A stretch of DNA of 64,000 bases from Planococcus donghaensis MPA1U2 (GCF_000189395.1 NZ_AEPB01000053.1:1-64000); one strand, 5' to 3'; shown: positions 16,810 to 26,598, numbered from the stretch's first letter. Translations and numbers: made by a program. Notes: a model not told the origin generated them from the letters alone.

Positions 16810-17000
16810 AAGAAGCTACTTTAAGAAGGTGTAATCCTTACCTATTATCTGTTAGGTTTGTCTGCAAATATTTTTGTGGGCGGAAGTCATCAAAGTTGGA
16901 CCTTCTGAGATCGCAGCAACTTGTTGTATAAATGTAAACATATTGGAATTAGTGAAAAGAGCACCACTCAGCTGGTCTGTCTTATGCCCGTCGAATCTAC
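16810..17000. other. Intergenic, nothing recognised
   Basis: About 190 bp after the acyl-CoA dehydrogenase gene hold no convincing ORF, terminator or operator. Confidence 0.5.
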
Positions 17001-17140
17001 ACGGGCGCTTACGCTTTTCAGTGTCCAGGCTCCAGCAGCCAGCCCCTCGAGTCGCTTCAGCCTAGTCAGCAATGGCAAACCCCGCCATTACCGCCTAGGC
17101 TTCCAGCGCTTGTCGGGGCTAAACGGCTGCTTACGCTTTT
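17001..17140. repeat. Bacillales-type GC-rich palindromic intergenic repeat
   Basis: The block begins GGGCGCTTACGCTTTT and ends CGGCTGCTTACGCTTTT; in between are AGCCCCTCGAGTCGCTTC (17041-17058) and its approximate complement CCAGCGCTTGTCGGGGCT (17103-17120). I recognise this layout (CCCCTCGAGTCGCTTC ... CCAGCGCTTGTCGGGGCT) as a widespread, mostly unnamed intergenic repeat in Bacillales. The ORFs across it are not genes. It ends directly before the T-box promoter. Confidence 0.65.
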
Positions 17141-17148
17141 CTTTATAC

Positions 17149-17177
17149 TTGACAGAATATACGAAACCTTTTAGTAT
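17149..17177 (+). promoter_or_regulatory. Promoter of the trp T-box transcript
   Basis: -35 TTGACA (17149-17154) and -10 TAGTAT (17172-17177) are 17 bp apart. Confidence 0.85.
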
Positions 17178-17183
17178 AAGGGA

Positions 17184-17516
17184 CAACTTGTTGAACGGAA
17201 ACAAGTCTGTTTGAGAGTAGAGCCTAGAGAAGATGAGAATAGAAGAGTGTATAAATCGAGGATTGAGACGAGTAGGCAGGGAAATCTATTTAGAGAGTCA
17301 GCGGCTGGTGGGAGCTGATTAGATAAACTGCGCGAATGGACTTAGGAGAGCTGACCTGAAAGCGGAAGCGAGTAAGGGAGACGTAAGCCCTGCGTTAAAG
17401 GGAAAGGTGAAGAGCCTGTTTAAGTGAATGTAGAGTAACTCTGCATTAATGCGTGGTGGTACCGCGGTTTTAACCCGTCCCCGCAATCAGATAGCTATCT
17501 GATTGCGGGGATTTTT
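17184..17516 (+). ncRNA. T-box riboswitch, tryptophan-specific
   Basis: A roughly 330-nt leader between promoter and trpD. The T-box core GTGGTACCGCGG is at about 17455-17466. It is followed by a perfect terminator stem (17479-17494 with 17495-17510) and a T run (17512-17516). In the Stem I specifier loop (GCGAATGGACTT) the codon TGG (17337-17339) is followed by A, fitting tRNA-Trp. Uncharged tRNA-Trp pairs with the specifier and the T-box bulge and favours the antiterminator, turning on the trp genes when tryptophan is scarce. Confidence 0.92.
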
Positions 17517-17548
17517 GTATTCAAAAAACGAGATGAGGAGAGATTAGC

Positions 17549-18541
17549 GTGAGCAGAGCAGAGAATATGAGTGAACAAGTGATGTACGAAAAATCAATGG
17601 AAATATTGAACGGCGATATAAATGAACAACAAGTGAAAAAGTTTTTGTCTGATTTGCACGAAAAAGGAGAAACGGCAGACGAGCTAGTTGGATTGGTTAA
17701 AGCGATGCGTGAAAAAGCTGTAACTCTTCCAAAAGTGGAAGGAGAACTTGTGGATGTTTGTGGAACAGGCGGCGATCGTTCGAATAGCTTTAACATCAGT
17801 ACGCTGACAGCTTTTGTTTTAGCAGGATGCGGCTTAACGGTTGCCAAGCATGGCAACCGCAGCGTTTCGAGTAAAACAGGCAGTTCAGATGTATTAGAGG
17901 CACTTGGGATTTCCACTGAAGCGGATGTTTCTTCCATTCCAACAATGCTTGAGCAAACTGGCATTGCGCTCCTTTTCGCACCAGCGATTCATCCAGCGCT
18001 TGGCGGTCTGCGTCACATTCGCAAGGAGATTGGAACACCGACTATTTTTAATTTAGTTGGACCTTTAGCCAACCCACTCCCTATTACAATTCAAATGACC
18101 GGTGTTTACCGCCGTGATATGTTAGAACCGATGGCAGATGCTTTAATTCGACTGGGTCGAAAAAAAGGTGCGTTGGTTCATGGGGCAGGGGGATTAGATG
18201 AATTATCTCTTGCAGGAACTAATGAGTTGCTCATTTTTGATGAACATGGCAAGCGAAAGATGACGATTCATCCGCACGAAGTGGGATTAGAAGTTGCGCC
18301 AGTAGAAGCGATTCGCGGGGGTGACCCAAAACGCAACGCAGAAATTTTCATGGATGTATTGTCAGGGGCCGACAGTCCATATTTAGATACGGTAGCATTA
18401 AATGCAGGTGTTGTATTATACGTAAGCGGCAAAGCAGGGACAGTGGCTGAAGGTGTGAAAAGAGCGAGAACTTCAATTCAATCAGGCGAAACCGCGCGGG
18501 TCTTCGACTTGCACCGGTTAGCGGCGGAGGTATTGGTATGA
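17549..18541 (+). CDS. trpD: Anthranilate phosphoribosyltransferase TrpD
   Basis: A 330-aa enzyme that transfers phosphoribose from PRPP to anthranilate, the second step of the tryptophan branch. The PRPP-binding motif is VDVCGTGGDRSNSFNIST (residues about 68-85), with KHGNRSVSSKTGSSD downstream. GTG 17549 is used: AGGAG sits about 10 nt upstream, while ATG 17567 has no ribosome site. It is the first gene behind the T-box; trpE and trpG, which normally precede it, are absent here. Its stop overlaps the trpC start (ATGA). Confidence 0.93.
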   Translation: MSRAENMSEQVMYEKSMEILNGDINEQQVKKFLSDLHEKGETADELVGLVKAMREKAVTLPKVEGELVDVCGTGGDRSNSFNISTLTAFVLAGCGLTVAKHGNRSVSSKTGSSDVLEALGISTEADVSSIPTMLEQTGIALLFAPAIHPALGGLRHIRKEIGTPTIFNLVGPLANPLPITIQMTGVYRRDMLEPMADALIRLGRKKGALVHGAGGLDELSLAGTNELLIFDEHGKRKMTIHPHEVGLEVAPVEAIRGGDPKRNAEIFMDVLSGADSPYLDTVALNAGVVLYVSGKAGTVAEGVKRARTSIQSGETARVFDLHRLAAEVLV

Positions 18542-19311
18542 CGATATTAGATAAAATCATTGCGACAAAACACGAAGAAATTAAAAACTATGAATCACTT
18601 TCATTTGAAGATCATGTTTTTCCAAAAAAATCTAAGTTGCTGCAACGTCTATTAGATGGAAATGGTGTCATTTCAGAAATTAAACGAGCTTCTCCTTCTA
18701 AAGGAGATATCCAAACAGAAGTGGATATTGTAGCGCAAGCGAAAAAGTACGAAGAAGCAGGGGCTGCAGCTATTTCAGTGCTGACGGATGAAACGTATTT
18801 TAAAGGATCCATTCATGACTTGCACGAAGTGACACAAGTTGTCTCAATTCCTGTTCTTTGTAAAGATTTTATGGTGAGCGAAATTCAAATCGATCGTGCT
18901 AAACAAGCAGGCGCAACAATTATCTTATTGATTGTAGCGGCGTTAGAAAAACAGCAACTAAAAAGCCTAAATGACTATGCTCTTTCTAAAGGACTTGAAG
19001 TATTAGTAGAAGTTCACGATGAGGAAGAGCTACATATAGCATTAGCGCTAGATGCCAAGTTAATCGGAGTTAATAATCGGAATTTAAAGACCTTCGAAGT
19101 GTCGATTGAACGTACTGCGCAATTGGCTAAGGAATTTCCATTTGACGAAGGTCGCGTATTAATTAGTGAAAGTGGCATGAATACAAAAGAAGATGCACAA
19201 TTTGCTTATGCTAAAGGAGCATCTGGCATTTTGGTAGGTGAAGCCTTAATGCGATCTGAAGATCCAGGCCGCTGGATTCGTGAAGCGACGAGTGAGGAGG
19301 CGTTAAAATGA
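18538..19311 (+). CDS. trpC: Indole-3-glycerol-phosphate synthase TrpC
   Basis: A 257-aa TIM-barrel enzyme that closes the indole ring of 1-(2-carboxyphenylamino)-deoxyribulose phosphate. The family motif [13 protein letters not shown] is near residues 46-58; [12 protein letters not shown] and the phosphate-binding LISESGMNT and GILVGEALM segments are present. It overlaps both neighbours by 4 nt (ATGA), so translation of trpD, trpC and trpF is probably coupled. Confidence 0.94.
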   Translation: MTILDKIIATKHEEIKNYESLSFEDHVFPKKSKLLQRLLDGNGVISEIKRASPSKGDIQTEVDIVAQAKKYEEAGAAAISVLTDETYFKGSIHDLHEVTQVVSIPVLCKDFMVSEIQIDRAKQAGATIILLIVAALEKQQLKSLNDYALSKGLEVLVEVHDEEELHIALALDAKLIGVNNRNLKTFEVSIERTAQLAKEFPFDEGRVLISESGMNTKEDAQFAYAKGASGILVGEALMRSEDPGRWIREATSEEALK

Positions 19312-21104
19312 CTAAAGTAAAGATTTGTGGTTTAAAAGAAGAACAACATGTCCAAGCGGCAAGTCGAGCGGATGCCATTGGGTTTGTGTTTGCTCCAAGC
19401 AAGCGCCAAGTGACAATTGAACAAGCAGCCGAACTAGCGAAGCATGTACCGATAGATGCTGAAAAAATCGGGGTATTTGTAAATGCGACTTTAAAAGAAA
19501 TTGAAGAGACCGTAGCAGGTGTTCCCTTAACAATGGTTCAACTTCACGGGGACGAGTCGGACGAATTAGTTAGAGCCATTCGAGTTCCAGTTATTCAAGC
19601 GTTCTCGATTCGAACAAAAGAAGATGTGGTGAAATTAAAACAATCGTTAGCTGATTATGTATTGGTGGATGCGCCAGGTACGGATTACCGCGGAGGTAGT
19701 GGCAACGTTTTCGATTGGTCATTGCTTGAGGGGGCGGATATTGATCCTGCTCGACTGATTGTAGCAGGTGGCTTGAATCCCGGAAATGTTCATGCAGCGA
19801 TTGAACAAACAACTCCTTATATGGTGGACGTTTCAAGCGGTGTAGAAACAGATAACCGAAAAGATACAGTGAAAATACAAGAGTTTATTAAAAGCGTAAA
19901 GGGTGATTTTGTGGAAGAGACAATGGAGAAAGTCGGTTTTTTCGGCAAATACGGTGGCCAATTTGTGCCTGAAACTTTGATGAAAGCAGTGAAAGAATTA
20001 GAAGATGCATATAATGAGGTGAAAGAAGATCCAGAATTTCACAAAGAGTACCATCATTATTTATCGGAATATGTTGGACGTGAACAACCTTTAACATATG
20101 CGCAGCGAATGACAGAAGCATATGGTGGGCCGAAGATTTATTTGAAGCGAGAAGATTTAAATCACACAGGCGCGCATAAAGTAAACAATGCCATTGGACA
20201 AGCGTTACTTGCGATGCGCATGGGCAAACGTAAAATTGTAGCAGAAACAGGAGCGGGACAACACGGCGTTGCAACAGCGACAATTTGTGCGCTGTTCGAT
20301 TTGGATTGCGTTATTTTCATGGGTGAAGAAGACATTAAGCGTCAACAACTAAATGTATTCCGTATGAAATTATTGGGAGCACGCGTTGAAAGTGTCACGA
20401 AAGGCAGTGCTACGTTAAAAGATGCGGTCAATGAAGCTTTGCGTTACTGGGTAGCGAATGTCGAAGATACACATTATTTAATTGGTTCGGCTCTTGGGCC
20501 TCACCCGTTCCCAACAATGGTTCGTGATTTCCAAAGTGTTATTGGTGAAGAAACAAAGCGTCAAATTTTAGCAAAAGAAGGACGGTTACCGGATGCGATT
20601 TTAGCATGTATTGGCGGCGGTAGTAACGCGATTGGAATGTTTTATCCATTTATTCAAGATAAAGAAGTCGAGTTGATTGGTGTTGAAGCGGCTGGTCAAG
20701 GTGTCGATACAGCTAAACACGCGGCCACCTTAACAAAAGGGACAGATGGAGTTCTTCATGGTGCACTGATGAAATTATTGCAAGATGATGCGGGTCAAGT
20801 ACAAGAAGCGCATTCGATTTCAGCGGGCCTTGATTATCCCGGCATTGGTCCGGAACACGCTCATTTAGCGGACACGGGACGTGTGGAATATCGTTCAATT
20901 ACAGATGATGAAGCATTAGCGGCTGTAATTAGCATGTCACGTCTTGAAGGTATTATTCCGGCGCTTGAATCTGCTCATGCTATTGCAGAAGCTGAGAAAC
21001 AAGCGAAACAAATGACGGCTGATCAAATTTTGGTTATTTGTGTATCTGGGCGCGGTGACAAAGATATGGCGACATATGCGGAAAAACTGGAGGGACTGGC
21101 ATGA
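19308..21104 (+). CDS. trpFB: TrpF-TrpB in-frame fusion: phosphoribosylanthranilate isomerase / tryptophan synthase beta
   Basis: A 598-aa reading frame joins two complete enzymes. Residues 1 to about 200 are TrpF (catalytic Cys in KICG, Asp in VDAPGTD). Residues 202-598 are TrpB, with the PLP Lys in [10 protein letters not shown] (Lys291) and phosphate-binding [12 protein letters not shown]. The junction is [18 protein letters not shown]; no stop separates the parts. AAAGGGTGA at 19898-19906 lies 4 nt before an in-frame GTG at 19911, so TrpB may also be made separately by internal initiation; an in-frame ATG follows at 19923. The stop overlaps the trpA start. Fusion versus a frameshift or sequence error must be tested. 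Confidence 0.88.
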   Translation: MTKVKICGLKEEQHVQAASRADAIGFVFAPSKRQVTIEQAAELAKHVPIDAEKIGVFVNATLKEIEETVAGVPLTMVQLHGDESDELVRAIRVPVIQAFSIRTKEDVVKLKQSLADYVLVDAPGTDYRGGSGNVFDWSLLEGADIDPARLIVAGGLNPGNVHAAIEQTTPYMVDVSSGVETDNRKDTVKIQEFIKSVKGDFVEETMEKVGFFGKYGGQFVPETLMKAVKELEDAYNEVKEDPEFHKEYHHYLSEYVGREQPLTYAQRMTEAYGGPKIYLKREDLNHTGAHKVNNAIGQALLAMRMGKRKIVAETGAGQHGVATATICALFDLDCVIFMGEEDIKRQQLNVFRMKLLGARVESVTKGSATLKDAVNEALRYWVANVEDTHYLIGSALGPHPFPTMVRDFQSVIGEETKRQILAKEGRLPDAILACIGGGSNAIGMFYPFIQDKEVELIGVEAAGQGVDTAKHAATLTKGTDGVLHGALMKLLQDDAGQVQEAHSISAGLDYPGIGPEHAHLADTGRVEYRSITDDEALAAVISMSRLEGIIPALESAHAIAEAEKQAKQMTADQILVICVSGRGDKDMATYAEKLEGLA

Positions 21105-21862
21105 ATCGATTAGAGCAACTGAAAAGTTCAGGAAAAAAAGCGTTCGTCGCTTATGTAATGGCAGGTGATGGCGGTCTTGATCGCTTGAAAGAGCAAGTTC
21201 AATACTTACAAAGTGCAGGTGTAACAGCTATTGAAATTGGCATTCCGTTTTCAGATCCAGTAGCGGATGGCCCGACCATTGAAGCAGCTGGAAATCGTGC
21301 CTTGAACCAAGGTGTGACCCTCCAAAAAGTATTAGAAGAACTACAAAGTTGGACATTTGATATTAAAATTCCATTGCTAGTAATGACGTATTTGAATCCT
21401 GTGCTGAGATTTGGTGTGGAGCGCTTTACAACTGAATGTAAAAAAGCGGGAATTTCGGGTGTGATTATTCCGGACCTTCCATATGAGCATAAACAATTGG
21501 TTCACCCGTATTTGGATAAAGAAAACATCAAATTAATTCAATTAGTGACGTTAACGACAACGGATATACGACTAGATGAAATTCTGCGCGAGGCAGAAGG
21601 TTTTGTTTATGCGGTAACCATTAAAGGAATTACGGGGTCGCGCGATGAATTATCACACGACGTAAAAACGTTCATGCAAAAAATTCGTAAGAAAAGTCCA
21701 GTTCCCGTGTATGCAGGATTCGGAATTTCAAAAAGCAGTCACGTAGATATGCTTCGTGATGATGTGGATGGCTTTATTGTAGGTAGTGCAATTGTGGAGG
21801 CATTTAATGCAGGCAAAATCGAAGAAATTGAACCCCTTATCCGTGCAGTAACTACCGCTTAA
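21101..21862 (+). CDS. trpA: Tryptophan synthase alpha chain TrpA
   Basis: A 253-aa TIM-barrel subunit that cleaves indole-3-glycerol phosphate to indole, passed to TrpB. Catalytic Glu and Asp are in [19 protein letters not shown]. The phosphate loop GFGISKSS and the C-terminal [11 protein letters not shown] are conserved. Its ATG overlaps the trpB stop (ATGA). Last trp gene; 29 bp separate it from the following glycosylase, so read-through is possible. Confidence 0.94.
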   Translation: MNRLEQLKSSGKKAFVAYVMAGDGGLDRLKEQVQYLQSAGVTAIEIGIPFSDPVADGPTIEAAGNRALNQGVTLQKVLEELQSWTFDIKIPLLVMTYLNPVLRFGVERFTTECKKAGISGVIIPDLPYEHKQLVHPYLDKENIKLIQLVTLTTTDIRLDEILREAEGFVYAVTIKGITGSRDELSHDVKTFMQKIRKKSPVPVYAGFGISKSSHVDMLRDDVDGFIVGSAIVEAFNAGKIEEIEPLIRAVTTA

Positions 21863-21891
21863 TCGGTATACTACCGATAGGAGGGGATTTG

Positions 21892-22482
21892 ATGTTTACA
21901 CCAGTAACCGAGGAATTTTTTGATGCTCCAACTTTGGAGTTGTCTCGTAGTTTGCTTGGTCAAATTCTTGTTCATGAGTTACCTGAAGGAATAATTGCGG
22001 GGCGCATTGTAGAAACCGAAGCTTATATGGGTGCAGAAGATCGAGCGGCTCATAGTTTTGGCAATCGTCGTACAAAGCGTACAGAGATTATGTTTGGCAA
22101 ACCAGGACTTGTTTATACGTATCAAATGCATACTCATACATTAATCAATGTGGTTGCTGAAGCTGAAGGAACTCCGCGAGCGATTTTGATTCGTGCGGTT
22201 GAACCAGTAGATGGTATTGAACTGATGGAAGAGCTTCGAGGCATTCATATGCCGGTGAAGCAGTGGACAAGCGGACCAGGTAAATTAACGAAGGCGATGG
22301 CTATCACAATGGATTATTACGGTCATCACTTTACGGAAAAACCACTTTATATTGCTCAAGGAACTCCGGTTCAGGATGTATCAGTTGGTCCGCGCGTGGG
22401 TATTGGTAATTCGTTAGAAGCGGTGCATTATCCTTATCGCTTTTGGGAAACGAAAAATCCGTTTGTATCGAAATTCCGCTGA
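21892..22482 (+). CDS. 3-methyladenine DNA glycosylase (AAG/MPG family)
   Basis: A 196-aa alkyladenine-type glycosylase that removes alkylated and deaminated purines. Diagnostic segments are IVETEAYMG.EDRAAHS (catalytic Glu region), KPGLVYTYQMH and GPGKLTKAM. AGGAGGGG precedes ATG 21892; a TTG at 21889 in frame is less likely. No promoter is obvious in the short gap after trpA. Confidence 0.9.
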   Translation: MFTPVTEEFFDAPTLELSRSLLGQILVHELPEGIIAGRIVETEAYMGAEDRAAHSFGNRRTKRTEIMFGKPGLVYTYQMHTHTLINVVAEAEGTPRAILIRAVEPVDGIELMEELRGIHMPVKQWTSGPGKLTKAMAITMDYYGHHFTEKPLYIAQGTPVQDVSVGPRVGIGNSLEAVHYPYRFWETKNPFVSKFR

Positions 22483-22487
22483 GTTTT

Positions 22488-22512
22488 GTTTAAATTCATC
22501 CTTTTGTGGAAT
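22488..22512 (+). promoter_or_regulatory. Sigma-B-like promoter of the DJ-1/PfpI gene
   Basis: GTTTAA (22488-22493), a 13-bp spacer and TGGAAT (22507-22512). The -35 is perfect and the -10 fair. The B. subtilis homologue YfkM is a known general stress protein, which supports the assignment. Confidence 0.55.
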
Positions 22513-22551
22513 ACTGAAAGAGAATGAACAAAACAGAAGGAGTGGAAGATA

Positions 22552-23076
22552 GTGGCAAAAATTGCAACGTTAATTACCGATATGTTTGAAGATGTGGAAT
22601 ATACAGATCCCTCAAAATCATTTAATGAGGCAGGTCACGAAGTTTTCACGATCGAAAAAGAAGCAGGTAAAGAAGTAAAGGGTAAACAAGGCGAAGCGGT
22701 TGTAACAATTGATAAAAGCATTGACGATGTCAGCCTAGAAGATTTTGATGCATTGTTCTTACCGGGCGGATTTTCACCAGATTTACTACGGGAAGATGAG
22801 CGGTTTGTGAAATTTGCAAAAGCATTTATGGACGCAAAAAAACCGGTCTTTGCCATTTGTCATGGACCTCAATTATTGATTACAGCCAAAGCATTAGAAG
22901 GCCGTAAAGCCACAGGTTATAAATCGATTCAAGTTGATATGGAATATGCAGGTGCTACTGTAGTCGATGAAGAAGTCGTTGTATGCCAAGATCAGTTGGT
23001 GACAAGTCGTCAACCCGATGATATTCCAGCATTCAGCAAAGAATCGCTACGTATTCTTGAACAGTTAAACAACTAA
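22552..23076 (+). CDS. DJ-1/PfpI family general stress protein (YfkM-like)
   Basis: A 174-aa protein of the DJ-1/PfpI superfamily resembling general stress protein 18 (YfkM). The nucleophile elbow AICHGPQ holds the reactive Cys, with a Glu (MFEDVEYTDP) near the N-terminus and LPGGFSPDLLR before it. Proposed roles in the family include protease and deglycase-type protein repair; which applies here is not visible. GTG 22552 follows AAGGAG. A sigma-B-like promoter lies upstream and a strong terminator downstream. Confidence 0.87.
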   Translation: MAKIATLITDMFEDVEYTDPSKSFNEAGHEVFTIEKEAGKEVKGKQGEAVVTIDKSIDDVSLEDFDALFLPGGFSPDLLREDERFVKFAKAFMDAKKPVFAICHGPQLLITAKALEGRKATGYKSIQVDMEYAGATVVDEEVVVCQDQLVTSRQPDDIPAFSKESLRILEQLNN

Positions 23077-23088
23077 ACATTCAAGCTC

Positions 23089-23122
23089 AAACCCGAACCA
23101 GCAGGGCTGGTTCGGGTTTTTT
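23089..23122 (+). terminator. Terminator of the yfkM-like gene
   Basis: A 14-bp stem AAACCCGAACCAGC / GCTGGTTCGGGTTT with a 3-nt loop is followed by a T run. Confidence 0.9.
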
Positions 23123-23157
23123 ATGAGCGATGAAAGTTAAGGAAATACGATTAGCTC

Positions 23158-23186
23158 TTGAATACATAAGTGACTGCTTATATAAT
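23158..23186 (+). promoter_or_regulatory. Promoter of arsB
   Basis: -35 TTGAAT (23158-23163) and a perfect -10 TATAAT (23181-23186) are 17 bp apart. The resulting leader of about 120 nt includes a possible hairpin (GGGACC...GGTC near 23200-23222). Confidence 0.75.
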
Positions 23187-23314
23187 GGGAGAAGTGTTGC
23201 AGTGGGACCGGGAATTTTGGTCTGCTATCTATACAAAAAAGCATTTTCGATATCAGTATAAACTCATCTAAAGAGTTGTTGATTAGAGAAGAGAGAATAA
23301 GGAGTTGTGTACAA

Positions 23315-24610
23315 GTGGATGTATGGTTAGCAAGTTTTATTTTTATTGTGACATTGATCTTTGTCATTTGGCAGCCGAGGGGTTTGTCGATTGGTTGGTC
23401 TGCGATTGCAGGAGCCGTTGTTGCCCTTTTATTTGGAGTAGTTGATTTTGGTGATGTGTGGGATGTGACTGGCATTGTTTGGAATGCGACATTAACGTTT
23501 GTTGCGTTAATAATAATTTCATTAATTCTTGATGAAATCGGCTTTTTTGAGTGGGCAGCATTACATATGGCGCGCTTCGCAAAAGGAAGCGGCTTACGAA
23601 TGTTTTTCCTCGTAACAATGTTGGGGGCATTTGTCGCAGCATTATTTGCCAATGATGGCGCGGCGCTAATTTTGACACCTATTGTTTTGGCGATGGTTCG
23701 CGCATTGAAATTTAAAGATGCGATGATTTTGCCATTTATTATGGCTAGTGGATTTATTGCAGATACAGCATCGCTTCCATTTGTGGTAAGTAATTTGGTC
23801 AATATCGTCTCTGCTGACTTTTTTGATATTGGTTTTACTGAATACGCTATTAAGATGGTTGTGCCAAACTTGTTTAGTATTGCTGCAAGTATGCTTGTAC
23901 TGTATTTGTATTTCAGAAAAGATATACCAAAACATTTTGACGACAGCATTTTAAAAACCCCGGCTTCTGCGATAAAAGATATCCGTATTTTCCGTATATC
24001 TTGGGTTGTGCTCGTCATTCTACTAATTGGTTACTTTAGCAGTGAGGCGTTCGGAATTCCGGTATCCTTTATTGCTGGATCAGTAGCGATTATTTTCTTA
24101 GCTATTGCTCGAAACAGTAAGTCAGTAGAAACAATGACTGTGTTAAAAGGGGCACCTTGGGCAGTTGTCTTTTTCTCTATTGGTATGTATGTAGTTGTGT
24201 ACGGTTTGAGAAATGTAGGGCTTACGTCGGTACTAGCCACGGCAATTGAGTGGACATCAAGTCATGGTTTGTACGCTGCGACTATCGGCATGGGCTTTAT
24301 CGCGGCAATACTATCTTCTGTTATGAATAATATGCCAACAGTTATGATTGATGCGCTAGCAATTGCTGAAACCAATACGACAGGGGTTGTTAGAGAAGCA
24401 TTGATCTATGCCAACGTAATTGGTTCAGATTTGGGGCCGAAAATCACGCCAATCGGTTCATTGGCGACATTGTTGTGGTTACATGTGTTAAAGACAAAAG
24501 GGGTAGAAATTTCGTGGGGGTATTACTTTAAGATTGGGATTATCTTAACGGTGCCTACGCTGTTCATTACGCTAACAGGACTATATTTGTGGTTGACGAT
24601 TTTAACTTAA
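23315..24610 (+). CDS. arsB: Arsenite efflux permease ArsB
   Basis: A 431-aa ArsB-family ion transporter that exports arsenite or antimonite. About twelve membrane segments are seen, with family segments [19 protein letters not shown] and [14 protein letters not shown] 23315 is preferred, about 11 nt after AAGGAG; the frame reads upstream to 23276 without a ribosome site. No arsR, arsC or acr3 gene adjoins it, so local arsenic-responsive control is not visible. The antisense frame on the other strand is a shadow. Confidence 0.85.
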   Translation: MDVWLASFIFIVTLIFVIWQPRGLSIGWSAIAGAVVALLFGVVDFGDVWDVTGIVWNATLTFVALIIISLILDEIGFFEWAALHMARFAKGSGLRMFFLVTMLGAFVAALFANDGAALILTPIVLAMVRALKFKDAMILPFIMASGFIADTASLPFVVSNLVNIVSADFFDIGFTEYAIKMVVPNLFSIAASMLVLYLYFRKDIPKHFDDSILKTPASAIKDIRIFRISWVVLVILLIGYFSSEAFGIPVSFIAGSVAIIFLAIARNSKSVETMTVLKGAPWAVVFFSIGMYVVVYGLRNVGLTSVLATAIEWTSSHGLYAATIGMGFIAAILSSVMNNMPTVMIDALAIAETNTTGVVREALIYANVIGSDLGPKITPIGSLATLLWLHVLKTKGVEISWGYYFKIGIILTVPTLFITLTGLYLWLTILT

Positions 24611-24618
24611 ACACATAG

Positions 24619-24652
24619 AAAAAGGAGCTTGCCTTTGGGCATGCTCCTTTTC
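24619..24652. terminator. Bidirectional terminator arsB / GNAT
   Basis: A hairpin AAAGGAGCTTGCC / GGCATGCTCCTTT with one mismatch is flanked by A and T runs; it serves both convergent genes. Confidence 0.8.
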
Positions 24653-24653
24653 A

Positions 24654-25463
24654 TTAGTCTAAAAACTTAGCTAAATACAATTCGTTATGGGGTTTGTCGT
24701 CAATCATCATCGATTTTTCACGAATGCCTTCAGATTTAAACCCAGCTTTTTCGTATAAATTACGTGCAGCTTCGTTTTCTTCGACAATTGATACTTCGAG
24801 TCGAGAAATGCCTTTTTCTTTAGACCATTCTTCTGCCTTTTTCAAAAGTGCTTTGGCAATACCTTTGCCTTGAGCACCTTTTTGTAGACCAAGCTCAATA
24901 GTAGCGCGATGCGCAGCACGTTTTGCATCATTGCCGATAATCATTAAAAAGCCTACATGCTGACCGTTAAGTATAGCGAGAATAATAGTGGAGTGACCAC
25001 TTTGCTTCCATTCGATAATTTGTTTGCGAACTTTTTGGGTCGATTGTGTACGCTCGTCTTTAGCGTAGAGCATATAATCAGATTCAGACTCTACTGTTTT
25101 TTGTAAGGCGGCAAGAGAGCGTGCATCTCCGTGCTCTGCTGTTCGAATTAATAAAATATCTTGATCTTCTTCATCTGTGCCTGTGCCTGTCCCGTTAGTA
25201 GAATCGATTCTTTCGAATACCACAAACCGGTCAGGTTCAACTGTCGTGACAAAATAGCCCGCATCTACCCAGGCGTGAAAATGTTTAGCAGGTGCCTTTA
25301 CTTTTTTCCACCAACTTTTGTTTAAGTAAGCGGCATTGGGCAAATTTTGACCCATAATTTGTTCGATTTCAGAAAATGTTAATTTTATTGAGGAATTAGT
25401 CGCTCCAGAAAAATAATTAGCTAGAGGAATGTATTTCTTTTCCAGTAAAATAGTCACAGGCAT
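24654..25463 (-). CDS. GNAT family N-acetyltransferase with N-terminal extra domain
   Basis: A 269-aa protein. Residues about 115-269 form a GNAT acetyltransferase domain with the acetyl-CoA loop LGLQKGAQGKGIAKALL and EENEAARNLYEKAGFKSEG. The first 85 residues resemble a DNA- or ligand-binding module (LANYFSGATNSSIKLTF, NLPNAAYLNKSWWKK) also found alone in firmicute proteins of unknown role. ATG 25463 is used because GGAAGG lies just upstream; the frame continues to 25478 without a site. The substrate is unknown. Confidence 0.75.
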   Translation of the reverse strand: MPVTILLEKKYIPLANYFSGATNSSIKLTFSEIEQIMGQNLPNAAYLNKSWWKKVKAPAKHFHAWVDAGYFVTTVEPDRFVVFERIDSTNGTGTGTDEEDQDILLIRTAEHGDARSLAALQKTVESESDYMLYAKDERTQSTQKVRKQIIEWKQSGHSTIILAILNGQHVGFLMIIGNDAKRAAHRATIELGLQKGAQGKGIAKALLKKAEEWSKEKGISRLEVSIVEENEAARNLYEKAGFKSEGIREKSMMIDDKPHNELYLAKFLD

Positions 25464-25671
25464 CTCTTCCTTCCACATAACTTAGAATTAGTTAGTCATA
25501 TTATACCATTGAACTATGCTAAAGTACACAATAAATTTTAAATATACAGATAATTCTATAAACTTAGACCTTTTTTATATTTGTTAACAATTTATAAGGT
25601 GTAATTTTTTCAAATGCTTATATTATGATAGAATAAACACAGAAACTAAGTTTTTCAGGAGGCTATTATTC

Positions 25672-26598
25672 ATGTCAAAAGTTTTAGTATTAGGTCATAA
25701 AAATCCGGACACCGATTCTATTTGTTCGGCCATTTCGTACGCATATTTAAAAAATGAAATGGGCATGGTTGCTGAACCGATTCGTTTAGGTGAAGTTAAC
25801 AATGAAACGTTGTTTGCTTTAGAAAGCTTTAAATTCGACCAGCCTAGACTTGTGACACAAGTTGCTAAAGAAGCAGAGCAAGTAATCTTAGTAGATCATA
25901 ACGAACGCCAACAAAGTGCGGATGATATTGATGAAGTACAAGTGATTGAAGTTGTAGACCATCATCGTATCGCAAACTTTGAAACAACTGATCCGTTGTA
26001 CTTCCGTGCTGAGCCGGTAGGGTGCACAACGACAATTCTCCTTAAGCTATTCAAAGAAAACGGTGTAGAAGTTCCTACTAATATTGCAGGCTTGATGTTA
26101 TCTGCGATTATTTCAGATTCACTTCTTTTTAAATCGCCAACATGCACACAACAAGATATTGATGCTGCAGCTGAACTAGCGAAGATTGCCAATGTTGATG
26201 CAGAAAGCTATGGTCTCGACCTTTTAAAAGCTGGAGCAGATTTAAGCAATAAAACATTAGAAGACTTAATTTCATTAGATGCAAAAGAATTCGAAGCAGG
26301 CGATCATCGATTTGAAGTAGCGCAAGTGAACGCTATTGATGTCGAAGAAGTTATGGTCCGCCAAAAAGAGCTTGAAGTCTTAATGGCTAATGCCATTTCT
26401 ACTAAAGAGTTAGGGTTGTTTATGTTTGTTGTGACAGACATACTGAATAACAATTCAGTAGCCATCGTTCTTGGAGAAAGAGCAAACGTTGTAGAAGCTG
26501 CTTTCAAATCAAGTGTGATTGATAACCGCGTCCTATTGCCAGGTGTAGTATCACGAAAAAAACAAATCGTTCCTGTTATTACAGAAGCGTTAAGCTGA
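25672..26598 (+). CDS. ppaC: Manganese-dependent inorganic pyrophosphatase
   Basis: A 308-aa family II (DHH) pyrophosphatase that hydrolyses PPi from biosynthesis in the cytoplasm. The metal motifs [15 protein letters not shown] and VVDHHR are all present, with SDSLLF and the C-terminal substrate motif [14 protein letters not shown] lies 9 nt before ATG 25672. Monocistronic, followed by a terminator. Confidence 0.96.
   Translation: MSKVLVLGHKNPDTDSICSAISYAYLKNEMGMVAEPIRLGEVNNETLFALESFKFDQPRLVTQVAKEAEQVILVDHNERQQSADDIDEVQVIEVVDHHRIANFETTDPLYFRAEPVGCTTTILLKLFKENGVEVPTNIAGLMLSAIISDSLLFKSPTCTQQDIDAAAELAKIANVDAESYGLDLLKAGADLSNKTLEDLISLDAKEFEAGDHRFEVAQVNAIDVEEVMVRQKELEVLMANAISTKELGLFMFVVTDILNNNSVAIVLGERANVVEAAFKSSVIDNRVLLPGVVSRKKQIVPVITEALS

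Noticed and set aside
16851-16867. TGTTAGGTTTGTCTGCA, similar to the glnK GlnR/TnrA boxes
   Set aside because: It matches the left part of the box but breaks the TNACA half, and no nitrogen gene follows.
16921-17214. 97-codon plus-strand frame before the T-box
   Set aside because: It runs through the Bacillales intergenic repeat and the T-box promoter; not a gene.
23137-24018. 293-codon minus-strand frame opposite arsB
   Set aside because: Shadow of a hydrophobic membrane-protein gene; composition (Ile, Asn, Thr, Ala-rich) and lack of start signals fit an antisense artefact.
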